DNA of 64,000 bases from Phormidesmis priestleyi BC1401 (GTDB lineage: Bacteria; Cyanobacteriota; Cyanobacteriia; Leptolyngbyales; Leptolyngbyaceae), in the NCBI RefSeq assembly GCF_001650195.1, contig NZ_LXYR01000021.1, positions 1 through 64,000 on the forward strand, given 5' to 3'. Positions 55,494 to 63,994 of this stretch are shown piece by piece. Both the position numbers and the translations under genes were made by a program. Numbering within the stretch: position 1 is the first letter of the stretch; each line of letters starts with the position of its first letter. Under the pieces are notes generated by a model that ran no database searches, had not been told where the DNA came from, and worked only from the letters and a program-made list of their open reading frames with translations.

Positions 55494-56417
55494 TCAGCTA
55501 GCCAGAGAGAGGTTGAAAACTCCGCTATAGGTCGAAGTCAGCGGGGCTTGAAACGCAACTTTCGCCGCAATTTCACCCGTATCAATCTCTAGCACCGTTT
55601 TTTCTAAATTCCAGTTTCCTCCGAGCTTCGCGCTGCCTGTCTGATCAGTAGATGCGGCAATATCGGCTGCGGTCAGCTTACTCAACTTTTTCATAAATTC
55701 ATCGCCAACCATCCCTGCGCCCACGTTAGACCCATAAAGCAAGATGTCAGCGTCGGGGGTTAGCGCAGATGCCCAACGTCGTAGGCTAGCTCGATAAATA
55801 TCGAGTGAACTGGTGGTTAGCTGAGTCACTCCAAGCTTTAAGACTCCTGCATCACCCGGTGAGATCAGGTGAATTGCAGAAATATTTTTAGCGCTCTTTA
55901 ACACTTGAGTGATTTGAGCAATGCCGTCTCGATCGCCCTCCAAAATCACGACGGTGACTCCTGAACGAACTTCAGCCGCCAGGCTTTCATAATTGGGCAA
56001 ACTGGAGTCAATAAACGCAATCTCTCCCATAATCGTTGCCGAGAGAGGAGGCGGCACAACTGGCGCAATTCCTACATCCAGTGATTGAGGCGTGATGGGG
56101 TCTGTAGAGATTTTGGAAGTCGGCTGAGGAAGCAATGCAGCAGGCATCCCTAACGACATCAAATCGATCGGGGCGACCTGCACTTGAACAGTCGGCAACG
56201 AATCAGTGGAGCTGGTTAAAGCAGCTTGGTGCGCAGACCCTGTGAAAGGTTGAAGCGTGGAATCACTAAGAGATGAAGAGGACGTAAGCGCTAAACCAGT
56301 GGAAATCGGATCTTGAATCGCTCCACTGGTAAGGGGTGAGTTTAAGGTAGAGATGTTCTCAGACAGGGGTGCTGAGGTTGAAGCAGGTAGCCCAATATCA
56401 GAATTCATAAACTCCAA
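55494..56417 (-). CDS. DUF4347 domain protein (short form)
   Basis: 307 aa. A Ser/Thr/Pro-rich N-terminal 120 residues are followed by a complete DUF4347 domain (about 130-305): EIAFIDSSLPNYESLAAEV, VVILEGDRDGIAQI, AIHLISPGDAGVLKLG, DADILLYGSNVGAGMVGDEF and DIAASTDQTGSAKLGGNW. In most proteins this domain is the N-terminal cap of very large adhesin or calcium-binding exoproteins; here the frame ends right after it (YSGVFNLSLAS). No signal peptide. Start ATG 56417, or 56408. Confidence 0.8.
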   Translation of the reverse strand: MEFMNSDIGLPASTSAPLSENISTLNSPLTSGAIQDPISTGLALTSSSSLSDSTLQPFTGSAHQAALTSSTDSLPTVQVQVAPIDLMSLGMPAALLPQPTSKISTDPITPQSLDVGIAPVVPPPLSATIMGEIAFIDSSLPNYESLAAEVRSGVTVVILEGDRDGIAQITQVLKSAKNISAIHLISPGDAGVLKLGVTQLTTSSLDIYRASLRRWASALTPDADILLYGSNVGAGMVGDEFMKKLSKLTAADIAASTDQTGSAKLGGNWNLEKTVLEIDTGEIAAKVAFQAPLTSTYSGVFNLSLAS

Positions 56418-56704
56418 ATTTTCCTTAAGACGTAAAACGACCGAACCCAGTTGATAGGGACAGTCATGATCACCGCTGCTTTATTGAAAGAGGCACCCCT
56501 AAACCCAAGTGACTTAGGCTGCTGCGAATTGAGGATTGACTGAGCGAGTTGTCACCCCCTCGATCGCATCTCCGCAAAGATGTTGACTTCCTGAACAGTT
56601 ATGATTCTTTCTACAGCTTAGAGAGAAGTCTCCCGGAGCTATTAGCACAAGAAACCTAACTTTACAAAACTTTCACGACCGATCCACTCAAACTGCCCAT
56701 CTTC

Positions 56705-57001
56705 TTAGCGAACCTCATACTGAGGGAGAGGATGATTCATTTTGCGGGATTCTGAAGGGTCACGCCGTTGCGGACGCAGCGATCGAGGTCTGGAGTTTTC
56801 GTCTCGAATCGGATCTAGGGGCGGTGGCGACGATGCAGCCAAGACAAAAACGCGCCGACCATTCACGATATTGTAGAGATCGGTTCCGACACACACTAAC
56901 CCAGTTGATTGCAGGTCTAAAATGCGCTCGTCTCGCTTCTGTCGAGCTTGCGCCGCATCATCCCAGTCTGTCTCTAGAAACACTTCTTGAATAGAACTCA
57001 T
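56705..57001 (-). CDS. Small hypothetical protein
   Basis: 98 aa from ATG 57001 (MSSIQEVFLETDWDD); a start at 57010 is possible. The N-terminal 55 residues are well-formed (RDERILDLQSTGLVCVGTDLYNIVNGRRVFVL); the C-terminus is disordered and Arg/Pro-rich. No known domain. Divergent from the rbp-rpsU unit. The gap 56418-56704 shows nothing else. Confidence 0.55.
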   Translation of the reverse strand: MSSIQEVFLETDWDDAAQARQKRDERILDLQSTGLVCVGTDLYNIVNGRRVFVLAASSPPPLDPIRDENSRPRSLRPQRRDPSESRKMNHPLPQYEVR

Positions 57002-57188
57002 CGAATCCAAAAACCTCTTTTACTACCTTGCTATTCAGCGTAGCGCTTCTTCTGAACCATGTGGGAACCATGACTTAAAGAAAGTCGTAGGCAAATCGTG
57101 ATGATTTGACGTGTTCCCTAACCTATTTCCTGTGCTAGGCTGTCACCAGGAATTATTTTCGGCTGTGTAATTCGTGTTCATCAGCGTC

Positions 57189-57230
57189 TCTCCGAATCTA
57201 ACTCTCCACACTTTTTTTGGATTCTGGAGA
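57189..57230 (+). promoter_or_regulatory. 5' UTR hairpin that would sequester the rbp ribosome-binding site
   Basis: TCTCCGAATC (57189-57198) can pair with GATTC and GGAGA (57220-57224, 57226-57230) with one bulged T. GGAGA is the Shine-Dalgarno sequence of the rbp start at 57238, so the stem would hide it. The 21-nt loop is pyrimidine-rich. Confidence 0.5.
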
Positions 57231-57237
57231 CAATTTC

Positions 57238-57531
57238 ATGTCAATTTACGTGGGCAATCTCTCTTATGAGGTCAAGCAAGAGGACCTAACTGAGATCTTT
57301 GCTGAGTATGGGACGGTTAAGCGGGTGCAGCTTCCGACCGATCGAGAGACTGGACGGATGCGTGGGTTTGGGTTTGTTGAAATGGGCACCGATGCCGAAG
57401 AAGATGCCGCGATCGCAGCATTAGACGGAGCAGAGTGGATGGGTCGCGATCTCAAAGTAAACAAAGCGAAGCCTCGCGAAGACAGAGGACCATCAGGTGG
57501 TGGCGGTGGTCGTCCTCCTAGACGCTATTAA
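57238..57531 (+). CDS. rbp: RNA-binding protein with one RRM domain (cyanobacterial Rbp)
   Basis: 97 aa. RNP2 is SIYVGNLSYEV and RNP1 is RGFGFVEM, followed by a short Gly/Arg/Pro-rich tail (GGGGGRPPRRY). Cyanobacterial Rbps of this kind are typically cold-induced and bind mRNA. ATG 57238 with GGAGA seven bases upstream. An upstream hairpin overlaps that site. It is followed by a terminator and then rpsU, a common arrangement in cyanobacteria. Confidence 0.95.
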   Translation: MSIYVGNLSYEVKQEDLTEIFAEYGTVKRVQLPTDRETGRMRGFGFVEMGTDAEEDAAIAALDGAEWMGRDLKVNKAKPREDRGPSGGGGGRPPRRY

Positions 57532-57570
57532 GCTGGTAAGCTAGGAAACTGACGTTAAACCCTCTTAAAG

Positions 57571-57593
57571 GCAGACCCTCGTCTGCTTTTTTT
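57571..57593 (+). terminator. Terminator/attenuator between rbp and rpsU
   Basis: GCAGAC-CCTC-GTCTGC stem followed by seven T. Position between the two genes would let some transcripts read through into rpsU. Confidence 0.85.
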
Positions 57594-57626
57594 GATAGAG
57601 ACCCATTCATTAAATCAGGAGAACCG

Positions 57627-57809
57627 ATGACCCAAGTGATTCCTGGCGAAGACGAAAGAATTGATTCCGTGTTGCGCCGATTTAAGCGTGAAGTGTCTAA
57701 AGCAGGCATTTTTCCTGATATGCGAAAGCATCGTCACTTTGAAACGCCGATCGAAAAGCGGAAGCGTAAAGCTTTGGCTAAACAGAAGCAACGTCGCTTC
57801 CATCGCTAA
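57627..57809 (+). CDS. rpsU: 30S ribosomal protein S21
   Basis: 60 aa small ribosomal subunit protein. [31 protein letters not shown], with a Lys/Arg-rich C-terminus, is typical S21. AGGAG 7 bases before ATG 57627. Transcribed in the same direction as rbp, separated from it by a terminator hairpin. Confidence 0.96.
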   Translation: MTQVIPGEDERIDSVLRRFKREVSKAGIFPDMRKHRHFETPIEKRKRKALAKQKQRRFHR

Positions 57810-57875
57810 CGATCGTGTCAATTTGTAACCGATTCAAGACCTCGTAGTCCTATAAATCGTTGAAATTTCTCATAC

Positions 57876-57909
57876 AATGTCAAGCTCTAGTGGCTTGGCA
57901 TTATTTTTT
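57876..57909 (+). terminator. Terminator after rpsU
   Basis: AATGTCAAGC and GCTTGGCATT pair (one G-T wobble) around a short loop, followed by ATTTTTT. Confidence 0.85.
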
Positions 57910-58001
57910 GCGACTCGTCCACTACCAGGTTTGTCTAGGGCTGTCGAACTCGCTAGCCACCGTGATTTTAGACTGTCTAATGAGGTCAACAGCAACCTAA
58001 T

Positions 58002-59030
58002 TTAAGCGGTGTAAATTTTGCCCAGTCCGAGGGCGCTTAAGCCTTTGCGATAAGCGATCGAAGTTTTATCTGCCCGGATGTGCGCCTCAGCCAGCAACTC
58101 TAACGGCAAGTCTTCGGGATATTGCGCCTCTACGACTTCTTTGTCTTCGGCAAACACCTGGTAATTAAATTCATACACAGGTTCGAGCGGCATCTCACGA
58201 TCGAAGTTCCGGCAAATCGGGCAAAAAACGCGAGTCTTGCGGGCAGAAACCGGAGAGGCGGCATTAAGAATACACAGCCGCCCGTCGTCTGGAAAGTGAA
58301 CCGTCAGGCGAGCCGTAAACGGAAAGTGAACATCAAAAATGCGGAGCCATTCAAAATCGGCAGGAGCGCGATCTTGCAGCGCTTTGGGAAAATTGCTGAC
58401 AGTGCTGAGATATTCAACGTGAACCCCGTTGTTCGTAGTGTTCACTTCATAGCGAGGCACGATCGGGTTATTTGAATCACCAAACGTGTCTGTGTGTACC
58501 CAAGCAAAATGGGAAACATCCAGAAATCCCTCGACCTGCCTGCCCGCCGCCGCGTTTAAGTTGACCGCATCGGGCAGAATTTGCTGATAATCAGCGTCTT
58601 CCCACTCAGGAAAATCGGGCAGCGGAGTGCGATCGTCGCCCGCTAAACACGTCCAAATCAATCCATAGGCTTCTTTGACTGGATAGGTCTTGAGGCAAAG
58701 TTTTGGCGGAATGCTGGCACCCGGTTGGGCAGGAATCAGCACACAGCGACCGTCAGACGAATAGTGAAAGCCGTGATATTTGCACACCAGTTGATCAGAC
58801 TGAACTCGACCCATACTTAGCGGAATGCCGCGATGTAAACAGAGGTCGTTTGCTACCGACAGTCCCGCAGCCGTGCGCCAAATCACCAAACGCTGATCGA
58901 GCAACGTAGCTGAAATCGGCTGGTCTTTGAGATCGTGGCTAAACGCGATCGGATACCAAAATTGAGACAACGCATCCCAATCAGACTCGGTAAACGTGCA
59001 GCCTCTCGGATAAGTCATGTGATCGCTCAT
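58002..59030 (-). CDS. Rieske non-heme iron oxygenase
   Basis: 342 aa oxygenase alpha-subunit-like protein. The Rieske 2Fe-2S site is CLHRG ... CKYHG (about residues 64-86). The mononuclear-iron domain has DVSHFAWVHTDTFG (about 172-185). Resembles vanillate/phthalate-type or chlorophyll-catabolic oxygenases, but without a C-terminal membrane anchor. The substrate cannot be assigned. ATG at 59030 or 59021. A reductase partner is not adjacent. Confidence 0.85.
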   Translation of the reverse strand: MSDHMTYPRGCTFTESDWDALSQFWYPIAFSHDLKDQPISATLLDQRLVIWRTAAGLSVANDLCLHRGIPLSMGRVQSDQLVCKYHGFHYSSDGRCVLIPAQPGASIPPKLCLKTYPVKEAYGLIWTCLAGDDRTPLPDFPEWEDADYQQILPDAVNLNAAAGRQVEGFLDVSHFAWVHTDTFGDSNNPIVPRYEVNTTNNGVHVEYLSTVSNFPKALQDRAPADFEWLRIFDVHFPFTARLTVHFPDDGRLCILNAASPVSARKTRVFCPICRNFDREMPLEPVYEFNYQVFAEDKEVVEAQYPEDLPLELLAEAHIRADKTSIAYRKGLSALGLGKIYTA

Positions 59031-59548
59031 AGTGATAAATTCAGCAATAGTCCGGGTGAGAGCAAACCGTTCATAAAAGCAATTAGTCCTCTCAGTTTAG
59101 TAACCTATAGAGCCTGTCGCGATCCCTGACTCTAAAATTGTGTGAATCAGAGGCAGAAATGCCTTTAAGCCATACAGCAGATTAGGAAGAGGGGCAGTCT
59201 GATTGCCTTCAGCGTGAACGGCTACGTGAGTCATGGTCAGAGCCTCAACTTTTTCTAGAACGAAAGCATTCTCTAAAAGGCTTCCGGGGTTAGCGGTGCA
59301 GAAAAAGGCTGACAAAAGCAGAAGTCAAACGGTAAAGTGTTCAGTATTGTGTCAACTGCCCTCCCGTATACGGTATACACTTGAGGCAAGACGGTTACTG
59401 TGTCTAGTAATACATTCTCGACATCCTTCAGCTCTCGATCGGTTCGCGCCTCGTTTTCTTAGGTGATTTAACTTGAAATCAAACCATCACTTTTTCTGTA
59501 ATTGATAGAAATATGCGTAGAGAAACACGCTTATAGGATAATTAATGA
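59031..59548. other. Intergenic DNA, no confident gene
   Basis: About 520 bp. A 72-codon minus-strand open frame (59097-59315, ending LLYGLKAFLPLIHTILESGI...) might be a gene remnant, but no family was recognised. Promoters for the genes on either side probably lie here. Confidence 0.4.
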
Positions 59549-59845
59549 ATGACTACTTTACTGATTAAGAACATTCACACGCTGGTCACAATGGATTCAG
59601 ACAGACGAGAAATTCGCAATGCTGCGATGATCGTTCGTGATAACGTGATTGAACACATTGGAATAATCGAAGAACTCCCGCAAACGGCTGACGAAATTTT
59701 AGATTTGCACGATCGCCACATCGTCCTTCCGGGTCTCGTCAACACGCATCATCACTTTTTTCAGACGCTAACGCGAGTGGTTCCAGCCGCACAGAACTGC
59801 GATTTATTTAACTGGCTGAAAGTGCTCTATCCCCTGTGGGCAAAT
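59549..59845 (+). pseudogene. Truncated 8-oxoguanine deaminase-like amidohydrolase (5' part)
   Basis: The first ~98 residues match the start of amidohydrolases of the 8-oxoguanine deaminase/AtzB group: LLIKNIHTLVTMDSDRREI, the metal-binding LPGLVNTHHHFFQTLTRVVP, and NCDLFNWLKVLYPLWA. Homology ends near 59838-59846; the frame then runs on to 59917 through sequence that on the other strand encodes a peptidase. About three-quarters of the enzyme, including the remaining metal ligands, is gone. Confidence 0.8.
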
Positions 59846-60520
59846 CAAAACATCTTCAGCCTGGTTAGCGCCAAGCCGATGATAGTAAAGTTTTTGAAAA
59901 TAGTTTGCGTCTTCTAGCTTGGTTTTTTCGTTCGGCTCGTCATAGCGAGAATAGAAAAATCCTTTGTGATCATGAGTCCACGATGCGCCAGAAAATTTAA
60001 TCCACTGCAAGCGATCGCTCGTGTCTTCCCCTGTTTCGATAGTTCGCACTCGCCACTCTTGCCAATCAGAGCCAGACGTAGACAGCCCATACGCCATCCA
60101 CGCGCCGTCTTCGCTGATTGACAGTCCAGAAAGTGCGACGGTGCCATCGTCTGAGAGTTTGTTGGGGTCGAGCAACACTCTCGGTTCATCGTCTAAAGCA
60201 TTCAGCGTGTAGAGAACGCTTTGATTTTGCAGTCCATCATTTTTGAAATAGAAATAGCGATTTCCTTCTTTAAACGGAACGCTGTATTTTTCATAATCCC
60301 AGAGTTGCGTTAGGCGTTTCTGAATCGCTTCTCGCACCGGAATTTGCTGCAAATAGCCGAACGTGATTTGATTTTGCGCCTCAACCCAGGCTTTCGTTTC
60401 GTCAGAGTCAGGATCTTCTAGCCATCGATAGGGATCAGCGATCGCAACCCCATGATAATTATCAGTTTGCTCGATTTTACGGGTGTCAGGGTAACGCAAC
60501 GATTGATCAGAATTGGACAT
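59840..60520 (-). pseudogene. Truncated prolyl oligopeptidase (S9A) (5' part)
   Basis: From ATG 60520 (MSNSDQSLRYP, preceded by AGGAT; the frame reaches 60547) the sequence matches the S9A N-terminus: DNYHGVAIADPYRWLEDPDS, YEKYSVPFKEGNRYFYFKN, and SWTHDHKGFFYSRYDEP. It stops near residue 225 (LGANQAEDVLI); the rest of the propeller and the whole alpha/beta-hydrolase catalytic domain are missing. The frame continues to 59804 as read-through of the amidohydrolase fragment. Confidence 0.82.
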
Positions 60521-60693
60521 AGCGCGGCATCCTAGAATGTGAATCACCTTCTAGTGTGCGATCTTTGCCTCAAAAATTCTATGGGGGTGGCGATCAGAGA
60601 ATCCATTTTATTCATCATCAGCCATTCAATAGCCATCTAAAAGTAGATCTTGTCGATTCATGCCTCGTTGAGGCTTGTTTTCCAAATACGCCT

Positions 60694-61740
60694 CTAACCC
60701 CCTTGTGCCTCCTCAATTTCTAGCAGGCTGACGATCACTCCCGCGATCGGAACCGCCAAAAAGATTCCCAGGAGTCCTGAGACCCGCGTCCCAACCAGGA
60801 GCGCAAAAAACACCACTATAGGATTGAGATGAACCGTACTTTGCATCACGCGCGGCGAAACAAGATTATCTTGCAGTTGTTGCAAAACCACGCAAATGGC
60901 TAATACCTTAAGTGCCTCAACCCAGCCGCTTTGCACCAAAATAATTAAACATACAAAGGTGACTCCTAACGTTGCGCCAATGCCTGGAATCACATCTAAA
61001 ATGCCGATCGTCACGGCAAGCAAAAACGGAAAGGGGATTTGAAGCAGCACGAAAACAAAAAAAGTGGCAACACTCAGCAGAGACGAAATCAGCAGTTGAC
61101 CTCGAATAAATCCCACAAAGTTTCTTTGCACCACGGTCGAGACCCGATCTCGATGCTGAGTGGGAACCAGTTTGAGGATCAGTCGCCACAGCTTTGCGCC
61201 ATCAATCAACATAAAAAAAGCAACGACCAGAACAATGATAGAGGTGACGTAATTCTGCAAAAGAAAGGGCAAAGAACTGACTGCCCAATTTAACCCAACC
61301 ACAAACGCATTGCGAACCTGAGCTTCGATCGCATTTAAGTTGAGTGAAATATTTCGGGCAGCTAAAGCACTCTGCACCTGGTCGAGTGGATTGTTTGAGG
61401 TATTGAGAGTCTGAAGTAGCAGCATCGCTAACTGTTGAACTTGATCGGTCAGCGTTAGCCCGATCGCAATGCTCAATACAATAATAGTGATCAGGCTCGA
61501 TGCGATGACAAGACCTAATGCAACGCGTCGTTTGACAAATCGCTCTAGATAGCGCACTGGATAATTGAGCAGCAGTGCCAAAATTGCTGAAAACGCAAAC
61601 ACAAAAATCACGTATTCAAAATATTGAATTAGGGCAACAAATGCCCAACCGCACGCAAAGAACAGCAAGAAGCGAACTGACTCATTCGTGCTGATCCGAC
61701 TCCAAAGCGACTGGTGATTGGTGGGTGGCTCTTTATCCAT
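60694..61740 (-). CDS. AI-2E/PerM family membrane transporter
   Basis: 348 aa with about eight hydrophobic segments, first pair at residues about 22-60 (FLLFFACGWAFVALIQYFEYVIFVFAFSA, spread over two helices). The C-terminal signatures GVLDVIPGIGATLG-like and LQDNLVSPRVMQSTVHLNPIVVFFALLVG identify the UPF0118/AI-2E exporter family. Substrate unknown; family members include quorum-signal and sodium exporters. ATG 61740. No partner genes. Confidence 0.9.
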   Translation of the reverse strand: MDKEPPTNHQSLWSRISTNESVRFLLFFACGWAFVALIQYFEYVIFVFAFSAILALLLNYPVRYLERFVKRRVALGLVIASSLITIIVLSIAIGLTLTDQVQQLAMLLLQTLNTSNNPLDQVQSALAARNISLNLNAIEAQVRNAFVVGLNWAVSSLPFLLQNYVTSIIVLVVAFFMLIDGAKLWRLILKLVPTQHRDRVSTVVQRNFVGFIRGQLLISSLLSVATFFVFVLLQIPFPFLLAVTIGILDVIPGIGATLGVTFVCLIILVQSGWVEALKVLAICVVLQQLQDNLVSPRVMQSTVHLNPIVVFFALLVGTRVSGLLGIFLAVPIAGVIVSLLEIEEAQGG

Positions 61741-62118
61741 TTCTATTACCGCTCTCCTAATTGGTCGTCTTGTGGATTCGTTATATCTGCTTGCGGCACA
61801 ACTAAACCTGTCAAGAAGATGTAGACTTCAGCCAGATTAAAAGACTTCCAACGGGACCACTTCAGTCAAAGGGTGAATCTATTTGTGAATTGCTGTGAAC
61901 GTCAGGGTTCAGCTGTAATGGTTAAGGTTCAGGAAGCTTCAGCTATTTTCCCCGCCAAAGCATGTCAGGTTTGACTGGTTCTAGATCGACTCTAAGTTAA
62001 GCAATGCTGCCGCGCTTGCGGGTTTCTTTATAAAACGTGCCCACTCTTAGCCCCGCGCGGATGAGTCAATCTCCTCTATTTCAGCCGATTCTCCTAGCAG
62101 AAGCAACGATCTTCAGCA
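61741..62118. other. Intergenic DNA, nothing recognised
   Basis: About 380 bp between the AI-2E-type gene start and the pterin dehydratase stop. GC-rich short inverted segments (CCGCGC/GCGCGG near 62010-62058) are present; no coding frame or RNA gene recognised. Confidence 0.5.
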
Positions 62119-62403
62119 CTACGCTAATTCGTTTGCTTTGCGTGCCCAATCGACATCTTTCATCGTGATGCCACCCGAATCATGGGTTGTGAGATCGATC
62201 GTCACTCGGTTATAGACGTTGAACCATTCGGGGTGATGTCCGATCGCTTCTGACACCAGCGCCAGACTTGACATAAACCCAAACGCTTCGACAAACGAGG
62301 GGAACTTGAACTGTTTATGCAGTTTGTCAGATTCGATCGTCCAGCCATCAAGTTGAGCGAGTTGGACTTCTAGATCTGGGGGTGACAGTTTGGAATCAGA
62401 CAT
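62119..62403 (-). CDS. Pterin-4a-carbinolamine dehydratase
   Basis: 94 aa. Contains the family signature HHPEWFNVYNRVTIDLTTHD followed by SGG, plus LDGWTIESDKLHKQFKF-like N-terminus. Dehydrates 4a-hydroxytetrahydropterin; in cyanobacteria also suspected of other roles. Lies 9 bp after the MBL-fold gene on the same strand, so probably co-transcribed. Confidence 0.95.
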   Translation of the reverse strand: MSDSKLSPPDLEVQLAQLDGWTIESDKLHKQFKFPSFVEAFGFMSSLALVSEAIGHHPEWFNVYNRVTIDLTTHDSGGITMKDVDWARKANELA

Positions 62404-62412
62404 CTTTTTTCC

Positions 62413-63192
62413 TTAGTAAACGATCGCCGCAGGTCGCAGAGGAATCTCGATGCGATCGCCAGGTTTGGGTTCTAACACTTGAGTATCGAGATTGTTTTGA
62501 GCTAATCTTGTGCGAAACTCATCAACACTTCCGATCGCCTTCAGCACTGAAATTAACAATCCCTCAAACATAATATCGCCCCCTGCGGCCGTCGGAAGCA
62601 TTACTTGGGGCTGAACGTCTTGTGCCAGCTTTAAAGCGCTTTCGCTGCCTTTGATTAGCGAACCGATGAAGGGGAGTGCCAGATCGATCAACGGAGTGAT
62701 AATGACCTCGATCGGAGCATTCTCTTTGAGGGTCGGAGCGTGAGACCCATGCGGCTCATAGTAAAGTTTGACTCCGCTCGTTAGCTCCTTCAGCAAATAA
62801 CCGTTCTCCTGCACGATCGGACCTAACGGAGAACCCGGAGTTGCCTGAATCGTCAGGTGATCTAACGTGAAGGTCTCCCCATGTTTAAGGGCAGTCACTT
62901 GAGAAAAACCCAACTGTTGAGCAACCTTTGCAGCGCTGGGAGAACCGACTACCGGAATGGCTTTATCCAACCGCTTTAACGTCTCTGGGTGAGCGTGATC
63001 TTCTAACCCCTGTGACAGCAAAATCAAGTCTAGAGCGTCAGGAATCGTCCGGTTTTGATGACGGTAGCCTTTAAACAACCAGGTGAGATTTCCGAAGGTC
63101 AAATCTCCAACTAGCCAAGGGTCAAGCAAAATGCGCTTTCCGGCAATCTCAATCAGCCAGGAGTTGCTGTCTAACCAGGTTAAATACATCAT
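62413..63192 (-). CDS. Metallo-beta-lactamase-fold protein
   Basis: 259 aa. N-terminal YLTWLDSNSWLIEIAGKRIL and LDPWLVGDL are typical of the MBL (L-ascorbate lactonase/UlaG-like) fold. The usual metal motif HxHxDH is altered: LLSQGLEDHAHPETL keeps only DH. A later PHGSHAP and a C-terminal HMLPT-like segment are present. May bind fewer metals. Precedes the pterin dehydratase gene. ATG 63192. Confidence 0.82.
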   Translation of the reverse strand: MMYLTWLDSNSWLIEIAGKRILLDPWLVGDLTFGNLTWLFKGYRHQNRTIPDALDLILLSQGLEDHAHPETLKRLDKAIPVVGSPSAAKVAQQLGFSQVTALKHGETFTLDHLTIQATPGSPLGPIVQENGYLLKELTSGVKLYYEPHGSHAPTLKENAPIEVIITPLIDLALPFIGSLIKGSESALKLAQDVQPQVMLPTAAGGDIMFEGLLISVLKAIGSVDEFRTRLAQNNLDTQVLEPKPGDRIEIPLRPAAIVY

Positions 63193-63260
63193 TAGAATTC
63201 GGAGCGGCGGTGACTTCTAAATCTTAGAGGATTGTTGCGAAATATGAACATTTAGATGCT

Positions 63261-63458
63261 TCATACATCCACCTTGATATATTCCCCCATTGTGAAAACC
63301 CGATCGCCTTTAATCAGCTTCCGTCCTCGTCGCGTCTCGACCTGCCCGTTTACCTTCACTTCTCCGGCTTGGATCAGCACCTTTGCCTGTCCGCCGCTTT
63401 CGACAATGCCTTTCATTTTGAGGAATTGGTCGAGTTTAATCTTTTCGTCAGTTGCCAT
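63261..63458 (-). CDS. S4 domain RNA-binding protein (YbcJ-like)
   Basis: 65 aa, a single S4 domain: KLDQFLKMKGIVESGGQAK then LIQAGEVKVNGQVETRRGRKL. Similar to the small ribosome-associated YbcJ/RlbA proteins. ATG 63458. Lies 68 bp upstream of the MBL-fold gene on the same strand. Confidence 0.92.
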   Translation of the reverse strand: MATDEKIKLDQFLKMKGIVESGGQAKVLIQAGEVKVNGQVETRRGRKLIKGDRVFTMGEYIKVDV

Positions 63459-63604
63459 GATGAGCTATTGAATAGTTGATGATCTTCTACAGTAGTCTGC
63501 TTCGCTTTCAACCGACAGAATTCATCACCACTTTAAACAATCCGTCCTTCGCTTCGCTAGGATAAATAATATAATCTCACCGTCTTTGAGATGACACTCA
63601 TGGA

Positions 63605-63994
63605 ATGGATTTGATGCTCAACGCTTCATCGGGTGACGGCAACGCGGCACCGATCGTCGAATCAGAAGATGGCTTGTCTGGCACGAGTCAAATGAGACCT
63701 TTGGGAAATTATCAAACGCTGTCTGCCTATCGCAGTCGGCTTCGGGTTGAAGAAATGCTGGTCAGTCCTTGGCGACACGCTGAGACGGCGACTCGCTCCA
63801 ATCCTCGCCCTGCTTATCTCGATCATGCCGCTCCGTTGTCTCCTCTGCGCGATCGCGATCTAGTTGCGCTTGATGAATTCTTCGATCGCTCTGATATGTC
63901 TAGCTTAGAGCAAGACGTAAATCGTCATTTACTCCGTCTGTTTCCTGAACCCTGCTGGGGAGACGATCTCAGCTTTCTCAAAGAGCATCTCTGA
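63605..63994 (+). CDS. Hypothetical protein
   Basis: 129 aa; complete, ending with TGA 6 bp before the window edge. ATG 63605 or 63614. N-terminal ~35 residues look disordered (Gly/Ser/Asp-rich). The C-terminal half is more ordered (LRDRDLVALDEFFDRSDMSSL, then NRHLLRLFPEPCWGDDL). No known domain. Confidence 0.6.
   Translation: MDLMLNASSGDGNAAPIVESEDGLSGTSQMRPLGNYQTLSAYRSRLRVEEMLVSPWRHAETATRSNPRPAYLDHAAPLSPLRDRDLVALDEFFDRSDMSSLEQDVNRHLLRLFPEPCWGDDLSFLKEHL

Noticed and set aside
59097-59315. 72-codon minus-strand frame upstream of the Rieske oxygenase gene
   Set aside because: No start with a ribosome site and no recognised family; reported only as part of the intergenic region.
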